This document shows, in pieces, positions 13,452-28,400 of a stretch of 64,000 bases of DNA; positions within the stretch are counted from its first letter, which is position 1, and every line of letters begins with the position of its first letter. Both the position numbers and the translations under genes were made by a program. The notes below the pieces were generated by a model. The model saw only the letters and a list, made by a program, of their open reading frames with translations, was not told the origin of the DNA and made no database searches. This stretch comes from Druceiella hillmani (taxonomy: Eukaryota > Arthropoda > Insecta > Lepidoptera > Hepialidae), in the NCBI GenBank assembly GCA_039881145.1, contig JAYKKI010000007.1, positions 45,198,501 through 45,262,500 of the forward strand, read 5' to 3'.

Positions 13452-16400
13452 ATATTCATATGCATGTGTTAGGACAAAGAAATCATTCTCTCACATGAAC
13501 AATTATTTGATATGTATATATGTTTTTTATTAAATGTTTTTATTGCGCGATAGATAATTCAAAAATTATTTGTAAAAATGTCTATTATTTATAACTGTAT
13601 CGATATTACATTATTATAAATTTATAAATCAAAATTGAATTTTATATGCGATGCATAAGAAGCTTTGCGCCCCACGACACCTCATGTCTTTTCTTTTTCT
13701 TCTTGTAAGAAACTTTATTTTGAACATATTGCATACGAGTATTCCCATGAAAAAAATTTAATTATTTTAGAGGCACTCATGGAGAGATGGAAGTTCAGAC
13801 CAATTCTTATGCAAGGTTTTCTTATTTTATTTAACCTAATTTGGGGCAATTTTAAAATGTTATTGGCACCATTAACATGATATATACCCATACTTAACGA
13901 AAATATATACCAATAAGTCGCTTTTATGAACATTTAAAGAATACTAACTTCATTAATATAGTAATCACTATTTTTGGTGGTTAGATTCCCTAAACTTACT
14001 TTGCATAACAAAGCTGCAAATACTGCGAGACTATCAACCATTAGGAAAATTGGGATCACTTGAAATAATTTATATTTTAGTGGTTTTGGTACAAAATCAG
14101 TAATAAATTTTGTTAATGATAAAATTCCAATTAACACACAAACTACTGAACTGATTTTAGTCGAGCATTTCTTTGTCATTGCCACTGAATTAATAACTAT
14201 ATTCAGGACTATATATCAATAAAGAATCTTAATTAATTACTAAGCTAGCTATGCCCGCGACTTCATTCACATAAATCTTTACAGAACCCGTTTATTAGAA
14301 TTATTATAAAAGTAATTTTTTTTCAAATAAGTACACTTTATATTGAAATGTCAAATTACCACATCTTCTATACACTTTGTCGATTGTGATTAAACATAGT
14401 CTATATGTTACCCCAGACCCAACATAATCCACCAATGAAAACTTCAGTAAAATCTCTATAGACAGGTAACTCTACAGTTTTGTTATATGTGTAGACAATA
14501 AAAGAAGCGAGTAATACAGCAAATGGTAAGAAAATGTCACATTTGTCAAAACGGTAAATTATCTAATAATTCATTTATTAAACAACATAATTCGATAAAT
14601 GTTTTTTAAAGTCACCTGAAGAATCTTGTATAGCGTTTTTTCTACCTTCTTGCTCCATTCTTTCTCCAATCTTAACTTGTATCAATGTTTACTACGCATG
14701 TGTTTTTATATGAAAATGTTTGTTCATCTACAACAGATTGTTTTATTCTCTAACTGATCCTTTATCGTTAAGAGCAAATGACTTTTTATCTTAATGCTAA
14801 GAAATTTTTTTTTACCAAATTCTAATGAATAAAAATTTTGAATTTTAGATTTGTTTTTATTTTCCAAATTTCTTTACATCGTACCAACATATCTAGCATT
14901 TTTAATTGTTGATAGCTGCAATTCTTCAGTAACTTCTTTTACGTAGAGCAAGGCAATCTAATATATTATAATATTTTTAAGATTGATTCTCCAATAGGAT
15001 CCTATTTATCTATTTCTTTAAAAAGATCAAGTTTGTGTGTGTATAGACCTGCAAATTTGTGCATTCGTTGGTATGTGTTTGTGGTAGTACCATTATGTTC
15101 AATTATTGTTACAAACTGCAAATATTCAAAACCTAGCAATGAAGGATAACTTTAAATACAAATCTCCCAAAAATTATTCCTAGAAATGATATATCAATAT
15201 ACCTCAAGTAAAAGTATTATAGAAAGCTTTAACACGTCCGTATAAAGAGTTTTAGTCACATAAATAATAAATATAAAGTTAAATAAAGAAATAAAAATTC
15301 AATTTTCTGCACAAGACAGTAAGTTCACAGTAAGTAACTAACCTTAGTGGGGAAGTCTCGCTTTAATTCAGTTATGCTTCTGCACCAGTATGCTGCACAT
15401 TTCTCCGAAATAAGCTCGATATTCAGAAATGCACCTTGACCTGGACCATACAACTCTCCCGACGTTGTACCACGAATTATTCTGGGTGAGACGTTTGTTA
15501 CTAGATCCTGAGAAGCAAATATAACTAAAATTGCTAATATTACCAGTGCAAAATAAATATGAAATAAATTTTCACATTCTCATATAATATTAAATTCATA
15601 TTTATATTTTTGATATGCGATTAAAAAATCCTTCGCTAAATTTTGCAGTGAATAATATCTAAATCAATGTAATTTTAAACAAAATTAAATGCGTATCGGC
15701 AAACACAAAAGAAATATTGCATAAGAATTTTTGGTAATTTTTTTGTTTTGGCTTAAAAATAAAATTTCTCCACATTGCAATTGACGTTGAAGCTTAACAT
15801 TTGTGAAAAAGAGTCGCAATGAAAAAGGGTTCGAGGACCTCATTTATATTTTAAAAGATCTATCCAATGACTCCCCACCTAATAGGATGTATAAAAATTT
15901 TCTGCATATTAATTAAAGTCTCTATCTCAAGCATCAAAGTTTAAAGCAGATAATCTAAAACTGTGAAAACAGATGAACATTATAAAGGCTGTAGATTAAC
16001 TATTGAAAAAATGGAAAGAAATTTGCATAATACAACATAATTATTGCAAATTTGTTTAATTCTTAAGCAAAGTAAGAATCATAATGAACAGCTGAAGTAT
16101 ATTGATTAACCGTAACCCATAAAATCCAAGCCCACAAATCAGAATTATTTTTTGTAATTAACTTTATATAATAAGTAAACTTCAATTCTTTTATTACATT
16201 ACTTTAAAAGAAATAAACCTCCATTAAATTCAATATAAAATCGATCTTTATTCACAACCTTTGGAATAATTTAATAAATAATTTATTTATTATATACATA
16301 ATGAGCAAAACGAAGAATTTGTCGCAGTTGGAATACCAAATCAATTGAATATTTCACATTTATCATAAGTAACAATGAGAAATTCCAACAAACTTTAAAC

Positions 16401-19400
16401 CTCTTAACTAAAACAAATTTAAAATTTGAGACACCAAACAATTGATTAAATTTACTAAAATGTAATTTCAGAGGGCCAATTAGATATCTTATGAAAGCGA
16501 TCGCCAACCAGATATTATGCTATTGTAAGACTATTGTTCGTGTCAGTCATGAAAAATATGACAAGTGTATTTATAATACTTGTTAAAGCACATGTCCACA
16601 TGCTTACCTTATCTAAACCAAACGATTTTGTGACAGCGAAGGCCCATCCTTGTTCAAATGAGCGCCGTATCATGGCTGAAGTGGTTGCAGGGGGTGCACT
16701 AGCTAGTCCGAAAGGATTTTCAAACTTAATTCCGCACATCTCCACCGAAATGTCCACATCATCGATGGGACAATGGAATCTCGGCAGCTCGGGACTGGTA
16801 GACATCGTCAAATTCTGTAAATATTAAATTTTTTATTCATAACATATATTTATGCTAACTTTAATTTACATAATAAGCTTTTACAACCATTCGTTATATA
16901 TTGTTTAGGCTAAACTATTAATTTTTTCAGTAAATTTTCAGCTTTGAAACGACTTTTTGTGTTGATACCAGTATTACCCTGAATTTAGCCTGAATTAATT
17001 TTATCCTTAGATTAGGTTAGGAATCAAAGAAAATTCCCTTAAATTTTACTAAGTAATTTTTGCAGGAATGGGTGATGAAGCGATAACTTCTTTTACCATA
17101 ATGTTCGATATATGTTCTATATGTAACTTTCAGTGAGAAAATTCTATTAAAATCTGTTCAGTACTTTTCACGTAACGACATAAAGACAACATTTTTTCAC
17201 TTCCAAACAAAGTTCTAAATATAATAAAATTTATAATAATAATTTGTAATTAACATATGTCGATTCAACAAAAAATATTCTTAAAAGTATGATAGACTTA
17301 AAATATAATTGTATAGACTGTAGAAGAACCAGGTAATTGAATTAACTGGTTCTTTCACTACAGAAACTAGTTGATCACTTTGGAAGAATATATCTTTCTA
17401 AACTTATTTTAGAACAACCTTAAGATATTATTATATCTAATATGCATTTCCTTTAGAAAAACCTTAGCTTATCTTAACCAATTGGTTAGAAAAACCTTAG
17501 CATGTCTTAACCAACTGCAAAAAATAATTTATTGCTGATTCTAATTTTACCTGCAAATAACAATACTTGTACCTGCAGAAGTTTTACAAGAGTTTACCGA
17601 TTCCACTCTAATAATCTTAAAATGTTACTGTATCTAATGAGCACTTATTTTAGAAAAACTTTCATTTATCTGAATAACCAATTACAAAAAATAAATTTAT
17701 TATCAATTATAATTTTACCTGCAAATAGCAATGCATGTACCATGCAGCAGTTTTGCCATCGTTTACCGATTCCACCGTAGTTTCCGCCACGCCAGCCAAA
17801 TCTCCACCAACAAAGACAGACGGTAGGCTCACACTTTGCATTGTCTTTGTATCAACTTCAGGCAAGCCCCAACGATTCAGCTTCACTCCGTTCATGGCAT
17901 TTTTTACTGTAATTTAATAACAAGAGTAAGGAACTTAACATCAAATTGACATTAAAGAATAACAACAAAATCTAGATCAAGGGTGTCTGTTAGCTCTAGT
18001 TTATTCATGCGGTCTGCCACCATGACTGGTTTTAGATCTGTGTATGGAAAGCCCAGTTTCTTTACTGATGGGTTCCATTCTTTTAAATAAAATAACTATC
18101 TCTGCTTCACAAGCTGCAAGAAGAGTTATATCATTGGTAGAGTGCAGATAGATGAGTTTGTACAACAATGGGGACTTGCCATAAATGCTTAATAGGATAG
18201 GTCACAGTTTGCAACTTTTCTATATTGAAGGACTGAAAGAGAGTTTTGTTTACTCTTACAAAACCCTCATTGCAACAGTGAGGTCATATGAGTGCTATTC
18301 CAATGGTCCATAGACACGTCAAATATATACAATTGTTACTCTCATAGATCCACTTCTCTCCGACAATATTATGGTTCTGTCTTTGATAACATAGATAGCA
18401 TTGCAGACACTGGTCACTAGTTGAGGCAAATTTTATTGGATCAACGCATGGGTCTGCGTCCCCTTAGTTTCATCGCTTACCCTTTCTTATCTTCCTAGTA
18501 ATGTGATCAAAGTGTTTAAAAGTTCTTGGAGATGTATGGATGAGAGTCTGGTGGTGATTTTTAGTTCTCTTAGAATAAGAATAAGAATAAGACTTGAATC
18601 AATAAAGAATATTTATAGTATACAAAACAAACAAATCAGTCACATATATCTTTACAAAAATATTTTCAAAAGTAATTTTAAAGTTTGGCTCTGTATAACC
18701 ATGGTTTAATTGATATAAAAATGTAACAAATTACTAGCATTTTTAAAATTTACCATTTATGTGAAAAAAAATGACAAAATTATGAAAATACAATTTTTGT
18801 TTCTCACCATTTTCATCATAGAGATCAGAGCCGAAGGCAGAGATGATGAAGTTGGCCTTCAGCTGCGATATCTGGTCTTCATCCTCTATCCAGTCACCAT
18901 TATCTAATTGTTCTGTGCGACAAAATCTCAGACCTGTAATCTATAGAATAAATAAATTAACAATTTCCAAACAGAATTATATCTTTTTAGAAAAAAATTT
19001 AAAACAAACAATGCACCTATACCATCACAATCACAGTGTAATGGCCTTTTGGAATGGAATCACATAATATTTCAGTGGATTAGCTTCCTATTCTTCCAAC
19101 CGTATACAGAGAGTTCGTTTTTATTGCATTTATTTAGTGCGAGTTCTGTACTCTTGTAATTTTACTATGCTTTATTGAAATAAAAAAATTATTCAATGAC
19201 ATAACAAAAACCAATGAAAAAATTATGACTTGGAAGATTTCAACCAGCGCTCACATTATTGCATTGCCGTGACTTTTACGCCAGTAGATGTTACGTAATA
19301 ACTTTAAATAATAATTACTATAATTTCAACATAATCACATTTAGTAATTTGGCATACTGGTTTTATACTATGGTTTTAACTAGGAATACAACCTATTAAT

Positions 19401-22400
19401 ATATTCTTGAAATATTCCATTCTAAAACCAAAGAAAACAGTCGAGAAAATCCAGAGGAAATCCCCTTTTCACTCATTTTTTTCGTTCCTTCTCATAATTT
19501 TGTTATGTGTGGATATAGGTTACTCAGTAAATTTTTGAAGTTTGTACACAAACTTAGATACATCTTAATGAATAGACACACTGATTCAATTGATTCATTG
19601 TACAACTACCATTCCACATATTACTCTGTTTTACTCTACGTATCACATGCAACTCAGGTAGCACTGGAGTGCAATCGCATGGAATATATGACTTCTCTTC
19701 AAAGCACTACCGGGGTATGTCAGCAATCATCACGTGCATTTCACATTTTTATAAATGGCACAGTGATAAGCATTTTCAAATCATTTCATTCAATAATGTG
19801 ATTTAATACGTTTTTCACTTCTAATTGACAATAATTCAAAGATTACAAAAGATTAATCTGAAAAAGTAAAAAATATAATAGAAATTACATAAACAAAAAT
19901 ATAAATTTAATTTGAAATCCTCCAGAGTTTATCAAATAGTAAAATTATATGTTAATCAATTATTACAAGATAAAAACTCGTCATTCAGAGCAATTGCTAA
20001 CTAAATGTTTACTTAATGTTATTTTGTTATTGTATTTAGTGTAATTTCATTGATAAAAAGTCATATGACGTAATTTTTTATCTATTATAGTTTCTACAAT
20101 TTAGACTTAACTGAATAAAATTTATAGAAGAAGAAAGAGTAAATTAGAACAGAATAAAAAAAGGAAAAAGCGCTATTTTGAAATTTGTTTACTTTCTTAT
20201 TTACTGTTTGACAATATATTAAAATGATCATAGGTTATTTTTGAGATATGTTCAAATTTTTTATACATGAATTTAAAACTCTCTAAGCTTTAAAATTAGA
20301 TTTTCCCTATTTTGTCTTTCCTTGACATCCTTTTTTCTCCTCAAATAGTCTTTTTATTTTCTATAAAATCAATTAAGATGAGACCGTTTAGCTTTAGGTC
20401 CATTTTAATGGAGTTTTACTAAAATAATTTTATTTTTACTTAGAACTTACTTCTAGCTAATAGCGATTTGATTCAGCATAAAAATGAAATTTTAGACGTA
20501 AAATAACTTAATTTAAGTTAATTATCATTTCGTTCGGTCTTCCAATACAATAGAGGCTTAAAAATTATTACTTTTTCTAATATTAAATTTTGTCTTTTTT
20601 TTCATCTTATGAAAAATACAGATAAAAACTATTTAAATATAAAAAAATCTATATGATTTAATTAGCATCATAAGAACTATTTTCAGCTGCTTAAAAACAT
20701 TATGCCCATTTTCTCGTTTTATAAAAATGTTTCACTTGATCTGTTTGTACATAACATTGTCCAATTATAATTGACGCAAATAAATGATAAGATTTAAATT
20801 GAATTTGCAATTATTTATAATTAGACTTAGGTCTGTAAAATATGCTTTTTTATGAGTAAAATATAAAGATCTGTTTTATATAGTAATATTATCAAATTAT
20901 AAAAGTTATTTAAAATCACCAATTACTGATAAAATTATTGTACAAATTTTACCCTTCCATCCTTAATGATCACTTCCTTCGGTGACATAAATGGTATAAA
21001 TTCGCATTTCTCTTCCTTAGCCGCTTCCATCTGCAAACATAGAAATATTTTGTAACTACGGAAAAATATATATGATTATCTCCACAATAAGAAAGACCTC
21101 GTTTTTATGTCATTCTATGTACTGGTAATGAGAGACGTAAACGAAAGAAATTCTTCCATACATTAATATCTAAAAGCATCTAGGAAAACAAAGTTTTTAG
21201 TTAAGTTGCTTCTTCAAGATAATGTAAGTATATTTGAAGAATACTCTGTTTATTATTATGATATAAATATAAGTACTAAGTTTTGTGTTATCGTGTGCGT
21301 ACTGTTTATCAAGTTTATTAAAATTTCTTTAAGTAACCTTTTAAATAAATGCAAATTTTAATAACATTATCAAAATTTCTTTGCGTTACGATTCGCAGAT
21401 GGGATTAATTGCTGGACCCTACGTACCAATCAATAATGATAAAGAAATTTTGACATTTCTTCCTTTCTTTTCAATTTTCCACATAATGGTATAAACTATA
21501 TACAGTGGATCAGTCAAAAAACGTTTGTGCATATGCATACATATACCATGTATTGTAATAGACAGCAGACCACAGAGATATTATATTATTATATACCTTA
21601 GGTCCTCCATAGAGTGCACTGAGTGATAAAAGAGCATGCCGCAAGCAGTACAAGTGTGCAAAATAATATTTGGATGCAGCTAAGAATGTTGGTCAATTAC
21701 ATACCACATATATTTAACAAAGCATATTATATTTTATTTATACCTCTAATATTGTTTATTTATAAATATTGTTGTTTTTTGCTTTTTTTCATTAAGTTAT
21801 TTTGTATCTATCCCGGCATTAATATTTCTCACCTGTTGCATTGTGATTAGCTGTAATAGATTGCTCTTGTAGTAATAATCCCTCGTCTGTATACTTAGTT
21901 TTCGCAGTTACAGTAAAGTTTAAAAAATAAATAACAGTATGGCAAAAAGTCTTACCATGAAGATACCTATAAATTTATTTATATGGTCCATAATACACAA
22001 TGAACATATAAGCATTAATACTCTAATAAATACTAGTTGAAAAATAATTATTAATCATAATTAACATAAACATCATTTTATTCTAAAGAAAAAAATGTAT
22101 TCTAAATCTCTAGCACATATAATACATGAAATAATTTCATTCCATAGGTAAGATAATCCAATATTCTATTTTATAAAAATAAATCAACTCTGAAGTTTCC
22201 AAAGAACAGAAAACGGAGTATACTAACTTCTTCAGGGACAGCCCTTATATTGGTGAATCCCTTCCGGAAGACAAGGAAGACACGTTTGGCTCCACACCGT
22301 AAAGCAGAAGTAGCACAATCCATGGCTGTGTCTCCTGCACCGAGTACTATAACACTGCCGTGTAATTCAGGTAAAGATGTTCGGCAAGCGCACATACCTA

Positions 22401-25400
22401 GAATATGAAATAGTAAGTAGCTCATTACTCTAAACAGAGCATAGCCACATTGCCTATTACATGAGATGTTACAACAGTCGTGTTATTCTGTAAAGCAGTT
22501 TTCATTGGACTTATTTTCATTGGAAATACACAACTGATCTACCTAAGAAAAATGATGTAAAAATAAATCTCAAGAAAAACAAACCCCACCAAAGTACAAT
22601 TTCTTATCAATATTTAAAAGAAATTTTCCAAAATTTGTATGAACTTCTGGAAAACTACTTCAAGAAGAGAAGAACAAATGTTTTAAAATGAATGAGACGA
22701 CTAAGATGAAACTATTATAAAAAAAATTAATTTTTTAACGTACCTACACTGTACTTACTATTAATTGATGGCAATTTTAATGGAAATGGATCTTTGAAGA
22801 TTGTAAGTGATAACATTTTAAGCAACGGGGTATAAAAAAGTGTGAGTGAAAGAAATGGTTTGGTTTGGTAGAAACACCTGAGATTGTTTAGACAATTGAA
22901 CAAACAAATAGTGTGCAACTTATGGAAAAATATAGAAGACAGACAATTTGTGTTTCCCATATAAATAGACTAATTTGAGACGGTTTTCAAAACATTAAAA
23001 AAGTCCATAAAAAATTTTATGATTGAAAAGCCATAAAAGTCCATAAAAAATTGTATGATTGAAGCAGTAATTTTTCAAAACTGTAAACACACTTGAAATG
23101 AGATATAGAATTTGAGAGTTAATATTTTAGTTACCTTTTTTGCTACCTTTCGAAACCAATGGTAAGAAGTCTTTACTGGTATAAAATCCCATTTCCTGTG
23201 TTAATCCTTTAAATATAGGTACTTTTTTAGGTTCCGGTAACCCAATTCCTAAGAAAACAGCTTTAAATCCATCGTCTAGCAATTTCTGAATCAAACAAAG
23301 ATATATGTATTACAAAATTGTAATTATTTAAAAAACAATACCATAATATGTACATTTATGTTTAATATTAATAATTGAATTAATATTCACACAAAGAGTC
23401 ATGAAAATATGACGACCCTTTAAACTCACTTATGTGTGAATGTTAATTCAATTATTTGTAATTATATAAAGCTTATAACTTATGTTGTTATACAACCATC
23501 AAATTATTAATAACAAAAAATTCTGAATAATAATTTTTTCTGTTAATTATTCTGTCCTTAAATATCTATAACAGGACCTTTTAAATGACTTTGTAACTAT
23601 AAAATTACTTACAAAGATAACAATATAAGAAACTAATTGCGAGATACCTGAACAGTAATATCGTCGACGGAAAACGTACGGCCAGTAATTATTTCAACTC
23701 CCAAATTTTTAACTAAATTTATCTCGAACTGTACAGCGTCATAAGGTAGACGATACTGAGGTATTTCTGATGTACTGAAAAAATTATATTTTAATTTTAA
23801 TTTAAATAAACAATTGAGAATGGTGTAGTTAAGCTGTACCTGACATATATAGTTGTTACTCGTATATGTAAAGAAAAGTATATGTAAAGATAATAATTAA
23901 TCTAATTAACTGTGTATTTAATTGTTACAAATATTCAATTACACCAAAGAAAACTATATTCAATTCAATCAATCACCTATCTTTGCTATGCAAGAATATC
24001 CATCATGGTAAACATCACCCATTTGAATAAGTTTTTCATTAATAAAGCACACATGTCTAGTGAGGGACAAAACAAGTGTAGATAAAAATACTCAGTAACA
24101 ATTGATATTTCATATTAGTCAAACAAATAGTGTTAATAAGCCTTCAACGATGTCACAACATAAACTTTTATAAATAACCATGGCTATGCCATTGATATTT
24201 GTACAATTGATTATATTTGTATTAAAATAAAGCAACGTTGATTAAACAAAAAGAAATACTAGTGTTAATAAACATTTAGCTTACATTTTTCAATCCAAAT
24301 GATAATTGGGTTTGAAAAAATTCAAAACAATTCAGTTAAAATATTAATTTTTAATTTACATAAAAATTATATAGGTTTTATTATTTATGAAAAGTGCGAA
24401 TAGAGTGCTAAAATTTATATCTCCAAACAGAGTTATAAAATACTTAGAACGCACAGTTAAAAAATTATGTCTCCAAAGATTACATGGTGTTTCTATGCAG
24501 CCACTCATCTAAGTTCTGACAGCACATATCATTATTTAACTTTGGTGATTACGAAATAATAAAATTACATGACCTTTACCGCTAATATAATACTTACATA
24601 CCGCTAATATAATATAATATTTGTTATGGCTTCTTAATTTTCAAATTCATAAGCAATCTCACCTCAAACCTCCAGTAAAGTTTTCTTTCTCATAAATGGT
24701 AATATTGGAGTAGCCGAGACGTGCTAAGAAGCAAGCGCAACTGAGACTGGCTGGCCCAGCTCCTAGAAGAGCTATTTTGTGATCACCACCCTTCTCTAAA
24801 CTCTTCCTGTTAGGATCCAGTGTTTGAGGTATTCCCATTTTCATGAATATCTTAAAAAATTAAAATTTTATATATATATATATATTCTAAGAATATCTGA
24901 AATAATAATATCTTCATATATATTCTAAGAATATCTGAAAAAATCAAATTTATTCAGAACGGTAAAAAAATTTTTTTTTAAATTTTCATAATGAGGAACT
25001 ATTATTCAAACTTTAATAGGTTTATTAAAAATAATGGTAAGCAACATTGGGAATCAACATAGTATACAAAAAACCTGGCATTTAAGCTGTTACAGGGCTA
25101 TTCAGAATTGAACTTTATATTTGTATCATAAATCACAATCGCAATATCCAACCTTTGATCAGAAATGCATGAGAACAAAACAAAATTAAATTGTGCACAC
25201 TTGTGCATGAGTGTACCCTATTATATAAAACAATGATTTACTAAGAAATCATGCAAGATTGTCGCATATATAAAATATCCCACAAACATTCTGATTACAC
25301 AAATAGCCTTTAAAGTTAATAAATTGTTACATACATCCACAGCAAACTGCTGCAAGCCTCCAATGTTGATTGCGCCTTCCTCTGTGGCCTGCAAATTGCA

Positions 25401-28400
25401 ACCTCCGACACATAGATCACTAGTGGGGCAAACCATGCCACATGTAAGTCCCAGAGGATTATCAGATAGAATAGCTTTGGCAGCTCCATAATAATTCTGT
25501 AGAAAAAAGTAAATATGAAATATAATAGTCTAACAAATTTTTTATTATGTTTTTATTCTAATGGGATATAAAAATGTTTAATATACAAGGGAATAAACCG
25601 AGAGATCAGGCAACGCATTCAGGTGGCCAAAGCTACAGTGAGCAAGCTCAATAGAAGATGGCAGGACAGGAAGGTCTCCAATGTCAATGCCAAGAAGAGA
25701 CTGGTGCAAACTCTTGTTTTTTCCATCTTTGTTTATGTCTTGGAAAGCCTGCTCTATGGACAGGATGAAGATTGATATTTTTGACATATGGTGATGGAGG
25801 AGGATGTTGCATGTACCATGGACTGCCAAAAGAATCAATAAATCCATACTCGACAACTCCAAATTAAAACCAAATTATCCACTATCTGATACCAATAGAT
25901 TCTCGATTACTTTAAAGATATAGCTTTAGACAGCCAGAAAACCAAGATAAGCTGGTTATTTAGGGAAAATGAAGGACAAAAGACCTCACGGTTTATATCC
26001 TAGCCACTGGTCTGATCAGGGTAAGATCGTCATGAGACTAAAGGAAGACAGGATAATATGGATAGCTGGTCAGCTCCTCTAGCAAGGCATCTCAAAACGG
26101 ACACAAACTTCAGTAATGATGATGCAATAAAGAGTAAGAATAAACCATAGAGTTTGTTTGAAATTATTAAATAAAAAAAGTACTGACATGAATAGTAAAT
26201 TTCTAGACAATAGATGAAATTAGATGGTTAAAAACAATATACCTACATCGGTACTTGTACCATTAAAAAAAGTTTAATATTTTCAACACTGAACATAATT
26301 GAGACACAAGGCATGGTAATTGGGACAATAAAATCTTACCATGTGAATACTTATACAAATAAATTTCATCTTATAATATATCCAACTATTATTTACAAAT
26401 GTTTCTATACAATATAGATAATTTCACTCAAATAAGTTCTAAATCTTACAATTTCTAGGTGGTGTGTTTGAAAATTAAATATTGTTTCTATATAAATCTG
26501 CTAGATCGCAGCTCTCAGAATTCCCCACATGTGCAATATTTCTGAGAATTAAGCATTGTTTACATTGTTCTTTGCTTAACGAAAATGTTTAAAACAAAAG
26601 ACACACGCACCAGCTGTGAAATACGAGCTATAACTCATATGTTGTCATTCAGTTATTTGACAGAGAACAACTCGATCATCCATAACACTGCCCAGATCTT
26701 GCATCTACCGTCTATTTCTCCATTTGAAACAGCGCCTTGCTGGTCAACTCTTCAATGATGATGACCCAGTCAAAGCAGTCGCACAACTATGATTACCTTC
26801 ACCGACAGAGTTGTTCAATGAAGAGGGGATGAAAAAGCCTAACAATGCGATAAATGTGTTGATAATGGGAAATTATATAGTAAAATAATTTAAGTTATTT
26901 GCTTTTGAGTAAAAATAAAACTGCTGAAAATTTCTTTTTGTGTTCTTTAGCACCAAAATGGTACTTACTTTATGAACACGCTTAGTATTTGGTTTTGATT
27001 TCATAATATTACAATGTTTGCCGATTTTACTTTTTTTTCCTTTGCTGCTACTTGTATTTCCTAGGGTTACAAACTAATATGCCGACAGAGGGCAGTCAGC
27101 ATTGTGATACTAAGTCATTTAATTTCTAATGAACATCCTTATAAATATAAGTCTTTAAACAATCTCTTTTTAAAAAGCACTTTATCCATGTTATTGGTAC
27201 AATAAAAATACAGAAAGTACTAACTTTATTTGCAATGCTGGTAATAAAACTCTTGACATCGATTTGGGTCGGACAAGATTTTTGGCAGGGAGCATCTGCG
27301 CATTTGAGACAACGAGCAGCTTCCTTCAGAGCTCCCCTCTCCGATAATGTTGTATGTTTGATGTCATCAAAATTATTATCAAGCGCTGGGCAAGACTGTA
27401 AAATATAAATATTGGAAGATAACATAAATGGATTTTCAACTTTTTGAAGTAACAATTATAACACCAGTGCTTTATATTGTGGCTATTATGAATCAAAGGA
27501 ATTAAAAATTATAATTCTTACGTACAAATAATATCAAATATAATTTTTTACAATTCATTAATCAATTCATAAGTTACTACAAAATTTCTTAAAAATGTGG
27601 TTTTCATTACCTTTCCTTTTAAAAAATTCATCCTTAAAATTCCGAATTAGTAAAATATACTTACAGTACATTTTCTATCAGCGTTTCGTTTCCAGTGCTG
27701 TTTATTTTTCTTAGTTTGGACAGTTGACACAAAATTTGTGTACGTTGGAACGCGTGGATTTAGTTTGAGAAGATTCTAAAAAAAGTTTAAAAACGACTAA
27801 TTTTAATTTAAATATATAAATGTCATTTGTGATGACAGGCGAGATTGCCGCGTTTTTTAAAAAACGCGCTATCGGGTAGATTTTTTTTCTTTATGATATT
27901 TAAAAACCAGGATCCTTGACAATGCCCAAATTAAATATTTTATTTCAAATTACATTTTTTGGAAGCATCTAAAACGGTTACAATACTAGTATAATGTTTT
28001 AGGAATTAGAACAAATATTATCGCATAATATATCGTGTACAGTCTATTATCCACTCATACATATATTATTCACTCATTCATAATAATGGCGCTTTTCTAT
28101 GTTTTTTATGTACAAGAAATAATGTTTATTCAAAAATATTGCTCCATCAAAATATTTGAAAATTATTTTGAAAAGGCACTTATTGAAAACTTTTTGGCAA
28201 TATCTTCTAAATGAATTGACCGATTTTGAGAACATACGACGCGGGTTTTTATGCACTTTTTATGAATATATCTAATAAATATTTCAATGATAATTAATAA
28301 TATGTATATTTCATTATTATCCGATAGTATCCCATCTACCCTTCTAACCATCCCATCTAACCCGGGCCCTTCCCCCTTCTAACCATCCCATCTAACCCGG

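Larger units (their letters stand above)
12669..15342 (-). other. DPYD intron 13 (2.7 kb)
   Basis: The largest DPYD intron. Contains a compound TA/TACA microsatellite (13267-13455), a short GC-richer block at 13040-13130 with inverted gtgtgtag/ctacacac, and a lepidopteran retroelement-like tail near 14240-14510. Confidence 0.8.
16815..17718 (-). other. DPYD intron 11 (0.9 kb)
   Basis: Contains the interrupted hairpin 17318-17363 and a degenerate tandem copy of the exon 11 3' end. Confidence 0.85.
25497..27224 (-). other. DPYD intron 3 (1.7 kb) with two transposon relics
   Basis: Contains a LINE 3' ORF fragment (25590-26150, +) and a mariner 3' fragment (26590-26890, +), both antisense to DPYD. 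Confidence 0.8.

Noticed and set aside
13148..13498. Several overlapping open frames of 67-105 codons rich in Ile, Tyr and Met on both strands
   Set aside because: They are readings of the (TA)n/(TACA)n microsatellite and have no real protein signal.
16534..16827. 97-codon open frame on the plus strand
   Set aside because: Antisense shadow of DPYD exon 12.
17440..17606. Alternative exon 11 of DPYD
   Set aside because: The copy lacks an acceptor and the 5' part of the exon and is frameshifted, so it was called a decayed duplication.
17735..17917. 60-codon open frame on the plus strand
   Set aside because: Antisense shadow of DPYD exon 11.
25578..25862. 94-codon open frame on the minus strand
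   Set aside because: Antisense to the LINE fragment, whose plus-strand translation matches a known domain.
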